From: Halomonas citrativorans
GTDB lineage: Bacteria > Pseudomonadota > Gammaproteobacteria > Pseudomonadales > Halomonadaceae
Reading direction: 5' to 3'
NCBI RefSeq assembly: GCF_900163645.1
Contig: NZ_FUKM01000033.1
Coordinates: 62,001-126,000 of the forward strand
Length of the DNA stretch: 64,000 nt
In this document: piece after piece, positions 1 to 13,094 of the stretch
Numbering within the stretch: the stretch's first letter is position 1
How the letters are laid out: every line of letters starts with the position of its first letter
Position numbers and translations under genes: made by a program
Notes under the pieces: model-generated
Told to the model about the DNA's origin: nothing
The model's database searches: none
What the model saw: only the letters and a program-made list of their open reading frames with translations

Positions 1-939
1 TTTGCGTTGTTGGCCGTTGTGCTGCTGGCCCGCGAGGCCTTCGGTACGCTGGAAAAGCTTGATAAGACCTTCCACATTGCATGGTCGGGTAATGCGGCGG
101 CGGCCCCCGTCATTCGTTTACTTGACGCTATACCTGGGGTGCCAGAGCCGATTGAGGCCCGGGCTTTACCGACCCATCATGGAGTGGCCTTTGATAGCGT
201 TAGTTATACCTGGCCGGGTGGCTGCGAACCTGCGTTGCACAATGTGAATTTTACGCTTGAGCCTGGTGAGTTCGTGGCTGTGGTAGGGCCCTCTGGCGCA
301 GGAAAATCGACCCTGGCAGCTCTATTGATGCGCTTTGTTGCACCTGACTGCGGCCGCGTCAGCCTGGGCGGCGTTGATCTTCGCGATTTGCGCGTCAATG
401 ACGTATACGAAAACGTCAGTGGCGTGTTCCAACATAGTGTGCTGCTGCATGGCAGCATCGAAGAGAACTTGAGGATGGGGGCTCCTCAAGCCAGTGATGA
501 GGATCTGGCTGAGGCATGCCGGGTAGCGTCACTGGAATCGTGGATTTCAAGTCTTGAAAAAGGCGTTGCCACTGCCGTGGGAGAAGGCGGCGCGCGACTT
601 TCTGGCGGTCAGCGACAGCGCATAGCTATCGCACGTGCTTGGCTAAAAAATACACCGGTCATGGTGTTGGACGAGGCGACCGCGAACGTGGACGTTGCCA
701 GCGAAACCCACATTGGAGAGGCCATCGAGCGGCTTCGCGGTCAGCGTTCGCTACTGGTGATTGCACATCGTCTAGCCAACGTTCGGAATGCCGACCGCAT
801 TCTGGTGCTTGATCGTGGTCGTTTAGTTGAGATCGGTGATCACCACAACCTACTGACCCGAAATGGCCTCTATGCGCGCCTCTGGAACCGGCAGCACGCC
901 CACGAAGCGTCGCCCCAAACCGAGGAAGAACTAATATGA
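1..939 (+). CDS. ABC half-transporter, siderophore-type (5' end cut off by window)
   Basis: The reading frame is open from base 1, so the N-terminal membrane domain lies outside the window and only its last helix and the ATPase domain are seen. The ATPase has a Walker A motif GPSGAGKST (about 288-314), the signature LSGGQRQR (about 598-620), Walker B with VMVLDEAT (about 658-681) and a switch His in VIAHRL. This is the fused membrane-ATPase architecture of inner-membrane exporter-fold transporters. It overlaps the next half-transporter by ATGA, so the two probably form a heterodimer like YbtP/YbtQ, which import ferric yersiniabactin. The iron-siderophore role is inferred from the neighbours (RhtX-like permease, FyuA-like receptor); an exporter role is possible. 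Confidence 0.85.
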   Translation, partial: FALLAVVLLAREAFGTLEKLDKTFHIAWSGNAAAAPVIRLLDAIPGVPEPIEARALPTHHGVAFDSVSYTWPGGCEPALHNVNFTLEPGEFVAVVGPSGAGKSTLAALLMRFVAPDCGRVSLGGVDLRDLRVNDVYENVSGVFQHSVLLHGSIEENLRMGAPQASDEDLAEACRVASLESWISSLEKGVATAVGEGGARLSGGQRQRIAIARAWLKNTPVMVLDEATANVDVASETHIGEAIERLRGQRSLLVIAHRLANVRNADRILVLDRGRLVEIGDHHNLLTRNGLYARLWNRQHAHEASPQTEEELI

Positions 940-2681
940 AAGTCAATGTCCACGAAATTCCCCAGGGGCCGCGTAGCACATGGGGTGACCTGTTACGCCT
1001 TTCCGCTGGCCAGCCGCGCCTGCTAGCACTCACTATCGCTGCTACGCTCATTGCCCAGGCTGGCATGGTGACAAGCCTTGCGTTGGGTGCCTGGCTAGCA
1101 GGTTTGGCGCTGACGGGTGCACCGGAGAGCCTCTGGCAACCCGTGCTTTGGGGCATGCTTGTCAGCGCCGTTGCTGGGGCCGGTGGTCGCTGGTGGCAGG
1201 CACATATCTCCCATGCCTTTGCTTTTGCTCTGATCGAAACGCTGCAGGTGGGCATTTACGACGGTCTAGAGCGTGCCGCCCCAGGTGGTTTGTCCGACAC
1301 CCGCAGCGGCGAGCAGGCCAACGTGGCGCTGAACGATGCTCAGGCGCTGGAACACTTTTTTGCCCACACCCTGGCCGATACCATCGCTGCAGTTGTGGTA
1401 CCGCTGTTGGCACTGCTGGCGCTGGCCTGGATACAGCCTTGGCTTACTTTAGTGTTACTGCCATTTCTGCCGACTCTGACCAGCGTGCCATTCTGGCTGG
1501 GGGAGCGTGCTTTTCGCCAGGGGCGCGAGATGAATGCCGCGCTAGCGGGACTAAACGCTGAAGTGATTGAGGGCATTGAGGCGCGTCGAGAGATCCTCTT
1601 GTTCAATCAGGAGGCGGCTTGGCGCGCTCGGCTGGGGCAGTATCTGGCGCGGCTGAAGAGCGAGCAGCGTCGTTACGCCTTGCGAACAGGCGCGGAGCAA
1701 GGCGGTATAGAGCTGATCCAGTCCTTAGCATTGATCACCGCGCTGGTGGCCAGCGCAGTGTTGCTTGAATATCAAGCCCTAGCGTTGGCTCAAGTTCCGC
1801 TATCGGTCGTGCTGGTAGGCGCGGCACTGCTACCTTTGGCAGAGGTAGCGCGCAGTGCCAGCCAACTGGGTGCAGTGCGCGCCAGTGCGGCACGGGTGTT
1901 GGCGTTGCTGCATCAGCGTTCGCCGATTCAGGACAATGGCCAGCGATTGCCTAAGGATGCCAGCATCGAATTCAACCAAGTGGTGTTCGCCCATTCCGAG
2001 CGCCCTGTGCTGCAGGGTGTCAACTTCCGGGTAGAAACGGGTGAGATGGTCGCACTGGTTGGCCCCTCAGGATCTGGCAAGACCACCTGCGCCAACTTAC
2101 TAATGCGCTTCTATGAGGTGCAGAGCGGCACAGTGAAGCTGGGCAGCGAAGATCTGCGTGATATTCCCCTATCCGAGCTGCGCCACTGGATCGCCTGGGT
2201 TGGTCAGGAGGCCTACTTGTTTGACGACAGTATCGAGGGCAACTTGCGCTTGGGCAAACCAGAGGCGACGCAGCAGGAAATCGAAATCGCTGCGCATCAG
2301 GCCCAGGCCCACGATTTCATTCAGGCCCTACCTGAGGGCTACCAAACGCGTTGCGGCGCGAATGGTGCGCGGCTTTCAGGTGGTCAGCGTCAGCGTATCG
2401 CCATCGCCCGGGCACTGCTGTCTCAAGCGCCCGTGCTGGTAATGGATGAAGCTTCATCCAGCCTCGATGCTGACAGTGAACATGCCCTGCAGCAGGCCTT
2501 GTTGGCGCTTCGTGGGCAGTACACGCTACTGGTGGTAGCACATCGTCCAAGCACCATTGCTCAGGCTGACAGGGTCGTACTCCTGCAGGATGGCTGCATT
2601 CTCGATCAGGGCTCTCATGAGCAGTTGCTGCACCGTTGCGAGCAATATGTCCAGTTGCTCGCGCAGCCAGCCAGCGCTTAA
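936..2681 (+). CDS. ABC half-transporter, YbtQ-like
   Basis: A 581-residue protein with an N-terminal six-helix exporter-fold membrane domain (about residues 20-310) and a C-terminal ATPase. The ATPase shows GPSGSGKTT (Walker A), LSGGQRQRIAIARALL (signature) and VLVMDEASSSLD (Walker B). The start ATG overlaps the stop of the preceding half-transporter (ATGA), so translation is coupled and a heterodimer is likely. In yersiniabactin-type systems such a pair carries the ferric siderophore across the inner membrane. The assignment to siderophore import rests on the locus, because sequence alone cannot separate it from other exporter-fold pairs such as CydDC. It ends 68 bases before the MFS permease. 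Confidence 0.85.
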   Translation: MKVNVHEIPQGPRSTWGDLLRLSAGQPRLLALTIAATLIAQAGMVTSLALGAWLAGLALTGAPESLWQPVLWGMLVSAVAGAGGRWWQAHISHAFAFALIETLQVGIYDGLERAAPGGLSDTRSGEQANVALNDAQALEHFFAHTLADTIAAVVVPLLALLALAWIQPWLTLVLLPFLPTLTSVPFWLGERAFRQGREMNAALAGLNAEVIEGIEARREILLFNQEAAWRARLGQYLARLKSEQRRYALRTGAEQGGIELIQSLALITALVASAVLLEYQALALAQVPLSVVLVGAALLPLAEVARSASQLGAVRASAARVLALLHQRSPIQDNGQRLPKDASIEFNQVVFAHSERPVLQGVNFRVETGEMVALVGPSGSGKTTCANLLMRFYEVQSGTVKLGSEDLRDIPLSELRHWIAWVGQEAYLFDDSIEGNLRLGKPEATQQEIEIAAHQAQAHDFIQALPEGYQTRCGANGARLSGGQRQRIAIARALLSQAPVLVMDEASSSLDADSEHALQQALLALRGQYTLLVVAHRPSTIAQADRVVLLQDGCILDQGSHEQLLHRCEQYVQLLAQPASA

Positions 2682-2749
2682 AAACACATGCTTAGCAACG
2701 AGTACCTTAAGCGTTTAGCTCCAGAAACTTAAAACCTGGGAATACCGAC

Positions 2750-3991
2750 ATGAAAGCCCCCGCCATTTCGTACTGGTCGTTGCAGTTGCTGCTCGGCTGG
2801 ATCAACTTCGCTATGACCGCACCAATGATCTATCTCTACCTAGGGTTACCGCTGGTGATGCGCCAGCAGGGGTGGTCCGGCACCGCCATCGGCCTCTTCC
2901 AATTGGCAGGGTTGCCGGCCGTGCTCAAGTTCGTATTGGCTGCTCCGGTAGATCGCTGGGCGCGAGATACCGCCGGTTATCGGCGCTGGAGCTTAGTACT
3001 GTTGGTCGGTTATGCCGCAAGCCTTGTAGCGCTGGCGGGGCTCGACATAGGAAAAACGGGCTTCACGACGTTATTCGCCCTGGCGATGCTGGCTAGCTTA
3101 TTCGGCACTTGGGCCGACGCGCCGGTCAATGCCTTGGCTATTCGCTGTTTACCCGAGACTGAACGTATGCGCGCAGGCACTATCCGTTCAGCCGCCAGTT
3201 CATTGGGGGCAGTGTTCGGGGGTGGTGCGATGCTCATTTTGCATGATCGTGTTGGCTGGTCTTGGCCGTTCTTTGTGCTGGGGGTTGGACTGTTGTTGGC
3301 CCTTGTCGGACTTTATCTCATACGCCCAGTGCATCTTGATACGATAGCGACACCCAAACGCTCAGAGGTGGGGGTGCGCCAATGGGTTGGCTATTTCGCT
3401 TCTGCTCAGCGTCGCCGTTGGGTGGTCGTGTTGATGCTCTATTTCCCCTTTATTGGCACTGCCTGGGTATACCTTAAACCGTTACTGCTCGATCAAGGAC
3501 TGCCGTCCGGTCAGGTGGCCGTGGTAGCTGGTTTGCTGGGTGGCGTGGTCGGTGCTTTGGGCAGTCTGCTAGGCGGTTATGTCACTTACCGTCGTGGTTT
3601 GCACTATGCCCTGCCTGGCTTTGCAATGCTCGCCCTCGTTGCCTTGGCTGCATTATCGGCGGCGTTGGCCAGCCATGCGAGCTTGCCGTTGCTAACTGCC
3701 TGCACCGTGCTTCTGGCGCTGGCCATGGGCGCCTCGGCTGGATTAGTGTTTGGCATGATGATGTACTACACCCGTGAAGGTTTGACGGCTGTGGACTATG
3801 GTCTGCAATCGAGTCTATTCGTGCTCACGCGTACGGTTGTGCCCATGCTCGCAGGGCTGCTGCTTGACCATTTCGGGTATCTGGGCATGTTAAGCGCTCT
3901 GATGGCTGGCATGCTGGGAATAGGTTACTGGAGCCTGCGATTTGTGCGGGGCATGGGCGAGATGCCACCAAAGATGGGGCGTGTCGCCTGA
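2750..3991 (+). CDS. MFS permease, RhtX/FptX (YbtX) siderophore-transporter family
   Basis: A 413-residue hydrophobic protein with about 12 predicted membrane spans. The N-terminal region (YLGLPLVMRQQGWSGT, then FQLAGLPAVLKFVLAAPVDRW, given here in two parts) resembles RhtX and FptX, single-component inner-membrane importers of rhizobactin and pyochelin, and YbtX of the yersiniabactin cluster. It follows the two ABC half-transporters on the same strand and probably shares their transcript. It converges with the efflux operon on the other strand across about 70 bases that hold only short palindromes. The family call is fairly secure; the substrate is unknown. Confidence 0.8.
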   Translation: MKAPAISYWSLQLLLGWINFAMTAPMIYLYLGLPLVMRQQGWSGTAIGLFQLAGLPAVLKFVLAAPVDRWARDTAGYRRWSLVLLVGYAASLVALAGLDIGKTGFTTLFALAMLASLFGTWADAPVNALAIRCLPETERMRAGTIRSAASSLGAVFGGGAMLILHDRVGWSWPFFVLGVGLLLALVGLYLIRPVHLDTIATPKRSEVGVRQWVGYFASAQRRRWVVVLMLYFPFIGTAWVYLKPLLLDQGLPSGQVAVVAGLLGGVVGALGSLLGGYVTYRRGLHYALPGFAMLALVALAALSAALASHASLPLLTACTVLLALAMGASAGLVFGMMMYYTREGLTAVDYGLQSSLFVLTRTVVPMLAGLLLDHFGYLGMLSALMAGMLGIGYWSLRFVRGMGEMPPKMGRVA

Positions 3992-4063
3992 TTCCCGAAC
4001 CGTTGTGGTCACTATAGTGGGGTACTGCGGAGCTAGGTCGGTTGTGCTGAGAACATCGTGATG

Positions 4064-5101
4064 TTAGCCGTGTCCGGTGTCGACTTCCGGCACCACTGAC
4101 ATGCCGACTTTTAACTGTTGGGCTTGAGGTTGACCTGGATCGATGGCGATGCGCACCGGTAGACGTTGGACGATCTTGGTGAAATTACCTGTGGCGTTGT
4201 GGGGTTGAATGGCTGAAAAGCTCACCGAGCTGGCTGGGCCTAGGCTATCCACTCTGCCGGTTAGGGTGATGTTGGGGAGAGCATCGATGGTGAAACTTAC
4301 CGGTTGGCTGGGCCGCATACGGGCGATTTGTGTTTCACGGAAATTGGCGGTGATATAGAGATTGTCCAGAGGAACTAAGGTCAGCAGCGTTTCACCGATT
4401 TTCATATAGCCGCCGAGGCGCACCACTTTCTGAGCGACGATACCTTTCACCGGTGCTGTAATGTGGGTGTAGGATAATGCCAATTCCGCTGCGTCCAGTT
4501 TGGCCTGAGCGATGTTTTGCGCCGCTTGGGCTTTCTCTAGGTCGGCCTGCAACACTTCCAACGCCTGTTGGGTAGCGGTATAGGCGGCCTGGTCGCCGAT
4601 CAGGGTGGCCCTTGATGCAGCTAACTCTGCCTCTGCCCTTTGCAGCGACTGAACGGTACCGGCACCGCGGGCGCGCAGGTTGAGGTAGCGTTCTCGCTCC
4701 TGTCGAGCCAGTGTCACTGCGGCCTGATCGACGTCAAGTTTTGCCTGTGCTTGATGAATGCGACTTTCCTGACGCACGATTTGCGCTTGTAGACTGACGA
4801 TTTCCGCAGCTGCCTGGGCCAGTCCAGCACTTGCTTCTTCCACCTTAGCTCGTGTATCGCTGTCATCGATCTCTACTAGCAGGTCGCCGACGCTCACCGT
4901 CTGGTTTTCTTCCACCAGTACCCGCTGTACACGACCGGCAACCTGCGACGCCACCCGTGTTAGATCTGCCTGTATATAAGCATCGTTGGTGGATTGATAT
5001 CTGGCGGCGCTTTCCGGGCGGTTCAGCGCATAGACACCCGTAATTGCCAGGGCCAGGAGTATCAGAATGAAAGGAGTTCGCAAGCGACGTAATGAGGTCA
5101 T
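4064..5101 (-). CDS. HlyD/EmrA-type membrane fusion protein
   Basis: A 345-residue periplasmic adaptor: one N-terminal membrane anchor (about residues 10-28), a biotinyl-lipoyl-like half motif, a long coiled coil rich in Ala, Gln and Glu (about 80-210), then the second lipoyl half and a beta-barrel region (AQKVVRLGGYMKIGETLLTL). It is the last gene of the leftward operon receptor-EmrB-EmrA, and its ATG lies 5 bases after the stop of the EmrB-like gene. EmrA proteins link a 14-span MFS pump to an outer-membrane channel so that substrate is expelled past the outer membrane. Co-transcription with a siderophore receptor suggests release or recycling of a siderophore, but multidrug efflux cannot be excluded. 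Confidence 0.85.
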   Translation of the reverse strand: MTSLRRLRTPFILILLALAITGVYALNRPESAARYQSTNDAYIQADLTRVASQVAGRVQRVLVEENQTVSVGDLLVEIDDSDTRAKVEEASAGLAQAAAEIVSLQAQIVRQESRIHQAQAKLDVDQAAVTLARQERERYLNLRARGAGTVQSLQRAEAELAASRATLIGDQAAYTATQQALEVLQADLEKAQAAQNIAQAKLDAAELALSYTHITAPVKGIVAQKVVRLGGYMKIGETLLTLVPLDNLYITANFRETQIARMRPSQPVSFTIDALPNITLTGRVDSLGPASSVSFSAIQPHNATGNFTKIVQRLPVRIAIDPGQPQAQQLKVGMSVVPEVDTGHG

Positions 5102-5106
5102 GGCTA

Positions 5107-6639
5107 TTATTCCGGTGAACGAGAGGGAGGTGACGGTGGCGTTACGGGCGTGAGACAGAGCGTCAGCGGAATCAGCATCAGGGCAAGCACGCTAAGTGCC
5201 CGGTAAGCGTCGGCGGTGGCCAGCGTGACGGCTTGGGTAGTGACGGCGTCGGACAACGTCATCAGTTGGTCTTCATGCATTCCTAGGGCGGCGCCAGCTC
5301 GAGCCATGCTGTCCAGCAACATGTCGCTGTGAAAATGGCTTTGAATCAGTATCAACTGAGTGACCAGCGCGCTGCCCAGGGCGGTGCCGAAGGCGCGCAG
5401 CATATTCACCAGCCCGGATACGAAGGGGCCTTCCATTGGCTGTACCACACTGGTAGCCAGAAATAGCAGTGAGACCACCGCCATTGGCTGGCCGATCGCT
5501 TGCAGTGCTTGTACAGCGACGAACTGGTGCCACATCCATTCACTGGTGATTTGGGCGCCTAGCCAGCAGGCTATCGCCACAATCAGCAGGCCAGTGGCAA
5601 ATACCTTGCGTGCATCCATCCAAGGCTGGTATAGAAGCAGAGCCACCAGGGAGCCGAGCACCAACTGTGGTAGCCCGATGGTGAGCCCAACGGCACTGGA
5701 TTGCAGTGGTCTATAACCTTGCACTTGGGCGAGAAAATTAAGCGGCAGTAGAGCGCCGGACATCAGCACAACCAACAGCCCAACAAACAGGGTGAAGCCC
5801 AGCCCAAGGTTGCGCCGGGAAAGCAGTTGAAGGCGGATAAAAGGGCTGGGATGATGCCACTCGCTGAGCAGACCGGCGAAGGTGGCGATTAGGCCGCCAG
5901 CAAGTGCACTGCAGATCAGTGTTGAATGAAACCAGCCAAGACGTACACCCTGACTGAGAACTATCGCAAGCAGCGCTAATCCGGTAACCAGACAAATATG
6001 GCCGATCCAGTTGCCCTGACCGAAGCGCTCATGGCGTGGTGGATCCTGAGGGAGGCCCCATGCACATAGCGCTAAGCTGAACATACCCAGCGGAACGATT
6101 TGCCAGTAGACCCACCGCCAGTCGAACAACTGATCTGTCCACACGCCAGCCAGCCACACCGCCAGATTGGGTGCTAGGGTGGCAGTCATGGCGAATAGCG
6201 CCAAACCGTGCAGGCGAATATGAAACGGCAGAAAACGCAGCGCTGCCATCATCAGTGTCGGGATCAGACCGCCAGCGACGGCACCTTGCAGACCGCGCAG
6301 TAGGAGCATGGACGGTAGCGACTGGGCAAAGGGCAGTAGTAATCCGAGCAGCGTGGCAGCGGAGATTAACACCAGTTGATAACGGCGCAGTGATAGGGTG
6401 ATGGCGAACCAGGCGGCAAACGGTTGTACCGTGATTTCGCCAACGAGATAGACGGTATCCAGCCAGGAGGCAGCGTCGGCACCCAAACCATGGGCGCCGC
6501 GAATATCTGGCAATGATAAGGCAGGAACCCGGTTGTTAAATCCTGCCATGATGGCTGCGATGAATACGCCGGTCAGCCCGGCGATAAGCCGAGGGCCAAA
6601 AACAGGCTGGGCTGGGGTGGCGGTGCGGGTATTAGGCAT
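5107..6639 (-). CDS. DHA2-family MFS efflux permease (EmrB-like)
   Basis: A very hydrophobic protein of about 510 residues with roughly 14 membrane spans, as in EmrB/DHA2 drug:proton antiporters. Start choice: an in-frame TTG at 6669 would overlap the receptor gene, but the ATG at 6639 is preceded by GGAG eight bases upstream and gives the usual short N-terminus, so it is preferred. It lies between the TonB-dependent receptor (upstream) and its EmrA partner (5 bases downstream) in one leftward operon. Transport of a siderophore or of a spent siderophore is inference from context. Confidence 0.85.
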   Translation of the reverse strand: MPNTRTATPAQPVFGPRLIAGLTGVFIAAIMAGFNNRVPALSLPDIRGAHGLGADAASWLDTVYLVGEITVQPFAAWFAITLSLRRYQLVLISAATLLGLLLPFAQSLPSMLLLRGLQGAVAGGLIPTLMMAALRFLPFHIRLHGLALFAMTATLAPNLAVWLAGVWTDQLFDWRWVYWQIVPLGMFSLALCAWGLPQDPPRHERFGQGNWIGHICLVTGLALLAIVLSQGVRLGWFHSTLICSALAGGLIATFAGLLSEWHHPSPFIRLQLLSRRNLGLGFTLFVGLLVVLMSGALLPLNFLAQVQGYRPLQSSAVGLTIGLPQLVLGSLVALLLYQPWMDARKVFATGLLIVAIACWLGAQITSEWMWHQFVAVQALQAIGQPMAVVSLLFLATSVVQPMEGPFVSGLVNMLRAFGTALGSALVTQLILIQSHFHSDMLLDSMARAGAALGMHEDQLMTLSDAVTTQAVTLATADAYRALSVLALMLIPLTLCLTPVTPPSPPSRSPE

Positions 6640-6656
6640 GGAGAGCGCTCCGGCGA

Positions 6657-8681
6657 TCACAATCGCCAAGTGAAGCGCATTCCTACCTCCCGGGGCGGGC
6701 TGTAGATGGTGACGAAGCCGTTCTGGTAGCCCACGGCGTCATAGCGCTTATCGCCGATGTTGTCGGCGTAGGCGGCGAGCTCCCAATCACCTAACTGATA
6801 GCCAGCGACCAAGTTGAGCAGTGCATAGTCGTTACGCTCGTATTGGTTGGCGGCGTCTAGGTAGACTTTGCTGCTACCGACCAGGCTGCCCTGGGTGTAC
6901 CAGCCTTCTGGATCGTCGTAGCGTAGGCTCAAATAACCGGTAAAATCGGGAGCGAAAGGATTGTGATTACCAGCGTAGTCGGCTGAGCCATCTTGGAATT
7001 GATCAAATCGGGTATGGTTCCAGGCTAACCCCCCTTTAATTTGCCACCCATCGCCAAGCAGATAGTCAAGGTCGAGTTCTACCCCTTTAGAGGTGGCTGT
7101 GGCAGCATTGGTGATGTACATCATGCCGGCGGTGGGCATTTGCATGACTTGCATGTTGTCGATGTCCATCAGATAGGCGGCGAGAGAGTAACGCAGGCGC
7201 CCTTCGGCTAGCCAACCCTTAGCGCCGGTCTCGTAGGACCAAGTTTTCTCTGGACCGAAGGACTGATAGTTCGTTGCGGGGGATAATATATTGAACCCAC
7301 CGCTACGCACGCCTCGCGAGATACTGGCGTACCACTGATTGCGTGGGCTGATTTCATATTGCAACGCGATCTTGGGCGAAAAGTGCGACCATGATTCCGA
7401 CCGGCTTGCCGCACCACGTGGGTGTAGTTCCACCTGATTGTGCTCAATGCGCCCACCGGTAGAAAGGCGCCAGTGTTGTGCCAAGGGTAGGTTCCAATGG
7501 GTAAACAGGGCTGTCGTTTGGCTTTCCTGATTGGCATGAAGATCCACAGAGCCCATCATATTTTTGCTGATACTATGCAGCCGGTTATCACTGCTATCGC
7601 CGTAGACGCCGAGCAACCACTCTGTCTCGCCAAGAGCACCCTCTAAGCGAAGCTCCTGGGATAGCGTGCGTAGCCGGTTGTCACGACCTACGTGCAAGAT
7701 ATCCTCGGCCCTGAAATCGGTATCCTGCTGTATATGATCCCGGAAATCATTCCAGGCAGTGACGGAATGGAGACTCAAGTCCGAGGCGAATTCATGTTCC
7801 GCGGTTAGTGCTAGGGTTTGCCCCCAGGATCGGTTCCAACTTGGGGTGCCTGAGGCAACAGTGGCACGATGCGCGCTAGGTGCCCCCCAGCGGGATGCAC
7901 CATCATCATACTCTTGGCGCGTATAGCGCAGTGCCAAATCAGTCGCATCACCAGGCGTCCAGCGCAGCCCTAGGTTGAGATCGTGCCGATTGCGGTCATC
8001 TTCATTACTGCCGGTGTGGATGTTGTCGATAAAACCATCCTCACTCGACGTGCTAACCGCAATACTGGCATAGAGATTGTCCTGAACGATGGGGTGACTG
8101 ACGGCGAAGCGAACGGCTCGATGGCCATGGTTGCCGGCTTCACCGCTAACAGTGGCGCGAGGTTGGTTGTCCATCGGCTGGGTGTGGATAGCAATGACGC
8201 CAGCTTCGGCATTACTGCCATAGAGTGTGGACTGAGGGCCGCGTAGTATCTCGATTCGGTCGACGTTAAGTAGGCTGCTCTCGAATCCCTGAGCAGACAG
8301 TGTTGGTACACCATCCACCAGAAGCAACGTTGAGGTGGAAAAGGTGTTGAAGTTAGCCGTTAGTCCCCTCATTACGGGAGAATTCATGCCGGCCTGTCCG
8401 AATGGCTGAAACGATAACCCAGGAACCCGTCCCTCTAACTGTTCGAGGCTGGTCAGGCCCGCTGCTTCAATTTCAGAACCATCAATCACCGCGACACTGG
8501 CAGCCACATTTTCCAGTGGCTGCTCGGTTTTTTCCGCGGTCACCGTTATCGGTGTGAGGGTGGCGGGGGCTTCACCCTCTGTCGTTATTGCTGAGTTTGT
8601 CGTATTCGCCCACCCGGGGACGGCTTGCAGGCAACTCATCATGGCTGCCAAATGGAAAATTCGACGTCGCTTGTGCTGCAT
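6657..8681 (-). CDS. TonB-dependent siderophore receptor, FyuA-like
   Basis: A 674-residue outer-membrane protein. It has a basic, hydrophobic signal peptide (about residues 1-25, ending PGWA), a TonB-box-like segment (PITVTAEK, about 43-50), and a plug with the diagnostic DRIEILRGPQSTLYGSNAEA stretch. A 22-strand-type barrel follows, ending in an aromatic/hydrophobic tail (GMRFTWRL). The C-terminal region with DNIGDKRYDAVGYQNGF resembles FyuA, the ferric yersiniabactin/pesticin receptor. The ATG has a GGGGAAA ribosome site. It heads the leftward operon with EmrB and EmrA genes. A Fur-box-like palindrome lies about 110 bases upstream, so iron repression is likely. The ligand cannot be read from sequence. 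Confidence 0.9.
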   Translation of the reverse strand: MQHKRRRIFHLAAMMSCLQAVPGWANTTNSAITTEGEAPATLTPITVTAEKTEQPLENVAASVAVIDGSEIEAAGLTSLEQLEGRVPGLSFQPFGQAGMNSPVMRGLTANFNTFSTSTLLLVDGVPTLSAQGFESSLLNVDRIEILRGPQSTLYGSNAEAGVIAIHTQPMDNQPRATVSGEAGNHGHRAVRFAVSHPIVQDNLYASIAVSTSSEDGFIDNIHTGSNEDDRNRHDLNLGLRWTPGDATDLALRYTRQEYDDGASRWGAPSAHRATVASGTPSWNRSWGQTLALTAEHEFASDLSLHSVTAWNDFRDHIQQDTDFRAEDILHVGRDNRLRTLSQELRLEGALGETEWLLGVYGDSSDNRLHSISKNMMGSVDLHANQESQTTALFTHWNLPLAQHWRLSTGGRIEHNQVELHPRGAASRSESWSHFSPKIALQYEISPRNQWYASISRGVRSGGFNILSPATNYQSFGPEKTWSYETGAKGWLAEGRLRYSLAAYLMDIDNMQVMQMPTAGMMYITNAATATSKGVELDLDYLLGDGWQIKGGLAWNHTRFDQFQDGSADYAGNHNPFAPDFTGYLSLRYDDPEGWYTQGSLVGSSKVYLDAANQYERNDYALLNLVAGYQLGDWELAAYADNIGDKRYDAVGYQNGFVTIYSPPREVGMRFTWRL

Positions 8682-8788
8682 CTTTCGTTTCCCCTTATTC
8701 CCTTATGTTATTTCATTACGTGCTAATTTCCCCGCTACAATCTCATCGGTACGGGGAGTACGCTGAGAACAAGGATACTCTTAAGGCA

Positions 8789-8807
8789 AATAGTAATCAT
8801 TGCTATT
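8789..8807. promoter_or_regulatory. candidate Fur box
   Basis: An AT-rich 19-base near-perfect palindrome: nine bases AATAGTAAT, a central C, then ATTGCTATT, with one mismatch between the arms. It matches the classical 19-base Fur consensus at about 12 positions. It lies about 110 bases upstream of the receptor ATG (leftward) in the 319-base gap between the receptor and pyrG, the place expected for iron control of the receptor-efflux operon. No experimental support; the match is moderate. Confidence 0.45.
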
Positions 8808-8910
8808 AAGTATGGTGGTTGGCGGTTTACCTATGAATGTATGCAAGCGCAGGGCTGGGGCAGCTGCCCATTCTGGTTCGGCCGAGCTGATTTTGACTGC
8901 TCAGTTCAAA

Positions 8911-8939
8911 TTGAGCCTTGGGGCGTAGTCTGCTATTCT
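8911..8939 (+). promoter_or_regulatory. sigma70-type promoter for pyrG
   Basis: TTGAGC (8911-8916), a 17-base spacer and TATTCT (8934-8939) form a good housekeeping promoter about 60 bases before the pyrG ATG. The remainder of the receptor-pyrG gap (8682-9000) holds the Fur-like palindrome and no further gene. Confidence 0.55.
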
Positions 8940-8979
8940 GTCGTCCCATCCTGGTGTGGCTTTCTGTTACGCCTTTTGA

Positions 8980-11531
<2,552 letters not shown>

Positions 11532-11555
11532 TCGCGGCCATCATGCGATACATAA

Positions 11556-12878
<1,323 letters not shown>

Positions 12879-12897
12879 CGGGATTTGTTGGCTGTCT

Positions 12898-12937
12898 TGT
12901 AAGAAATGTCTCAAGATTTTGTAAGACATGTCCTACA
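12898..12937 (+). promoter_or_regulatory. tandem GacA-box-like upstream activating sites
   Basis: The site at 12920-12937 reads TGTAAG-N6-CCTACA. It differs by one base from TGTAAG-N6-CTTACA, the upstream activating sequence bound by GacA in front of rsmY/rsmZ genes of Pseudomonas. A second, weaker copy starts with TGTAAG at 12898 and ends CTCAAG. They lie inside the eno 3' region, about 170-190 bases before the first GGA motifs of the small RNA, close to the spacing known for rsmZ. Confidence 0.65.
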
Positions 12938-13031
12938 AAAACCGACGAAAATCGCTCGACGTGGGTAGGAAAAGTAGAAAATTTTCGTCTAATTTAAGTT
13001 TATCTAATTGATTTTAAGTTGTTTTTTATTG

Positions 13032-13062
13032 AAGGGCAGGCCACTTAGGCTTGCCCTTTTTG
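13032..13062 (+). terminator. rho-independent terminator of eno
   Basis: Arms AAGGGCAGGCC and GGCTTGCCCTT with a short CACTTA-type loop (one G-T pair), followed by a T run. It lies about 155 bases after the eno stop, between the GacA-like sites and the small RNA. Confidence 0.85.
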
Positions 13063-13094
13063 TTATAGGCCGCCTTGAGATGACGTTGTTATCT

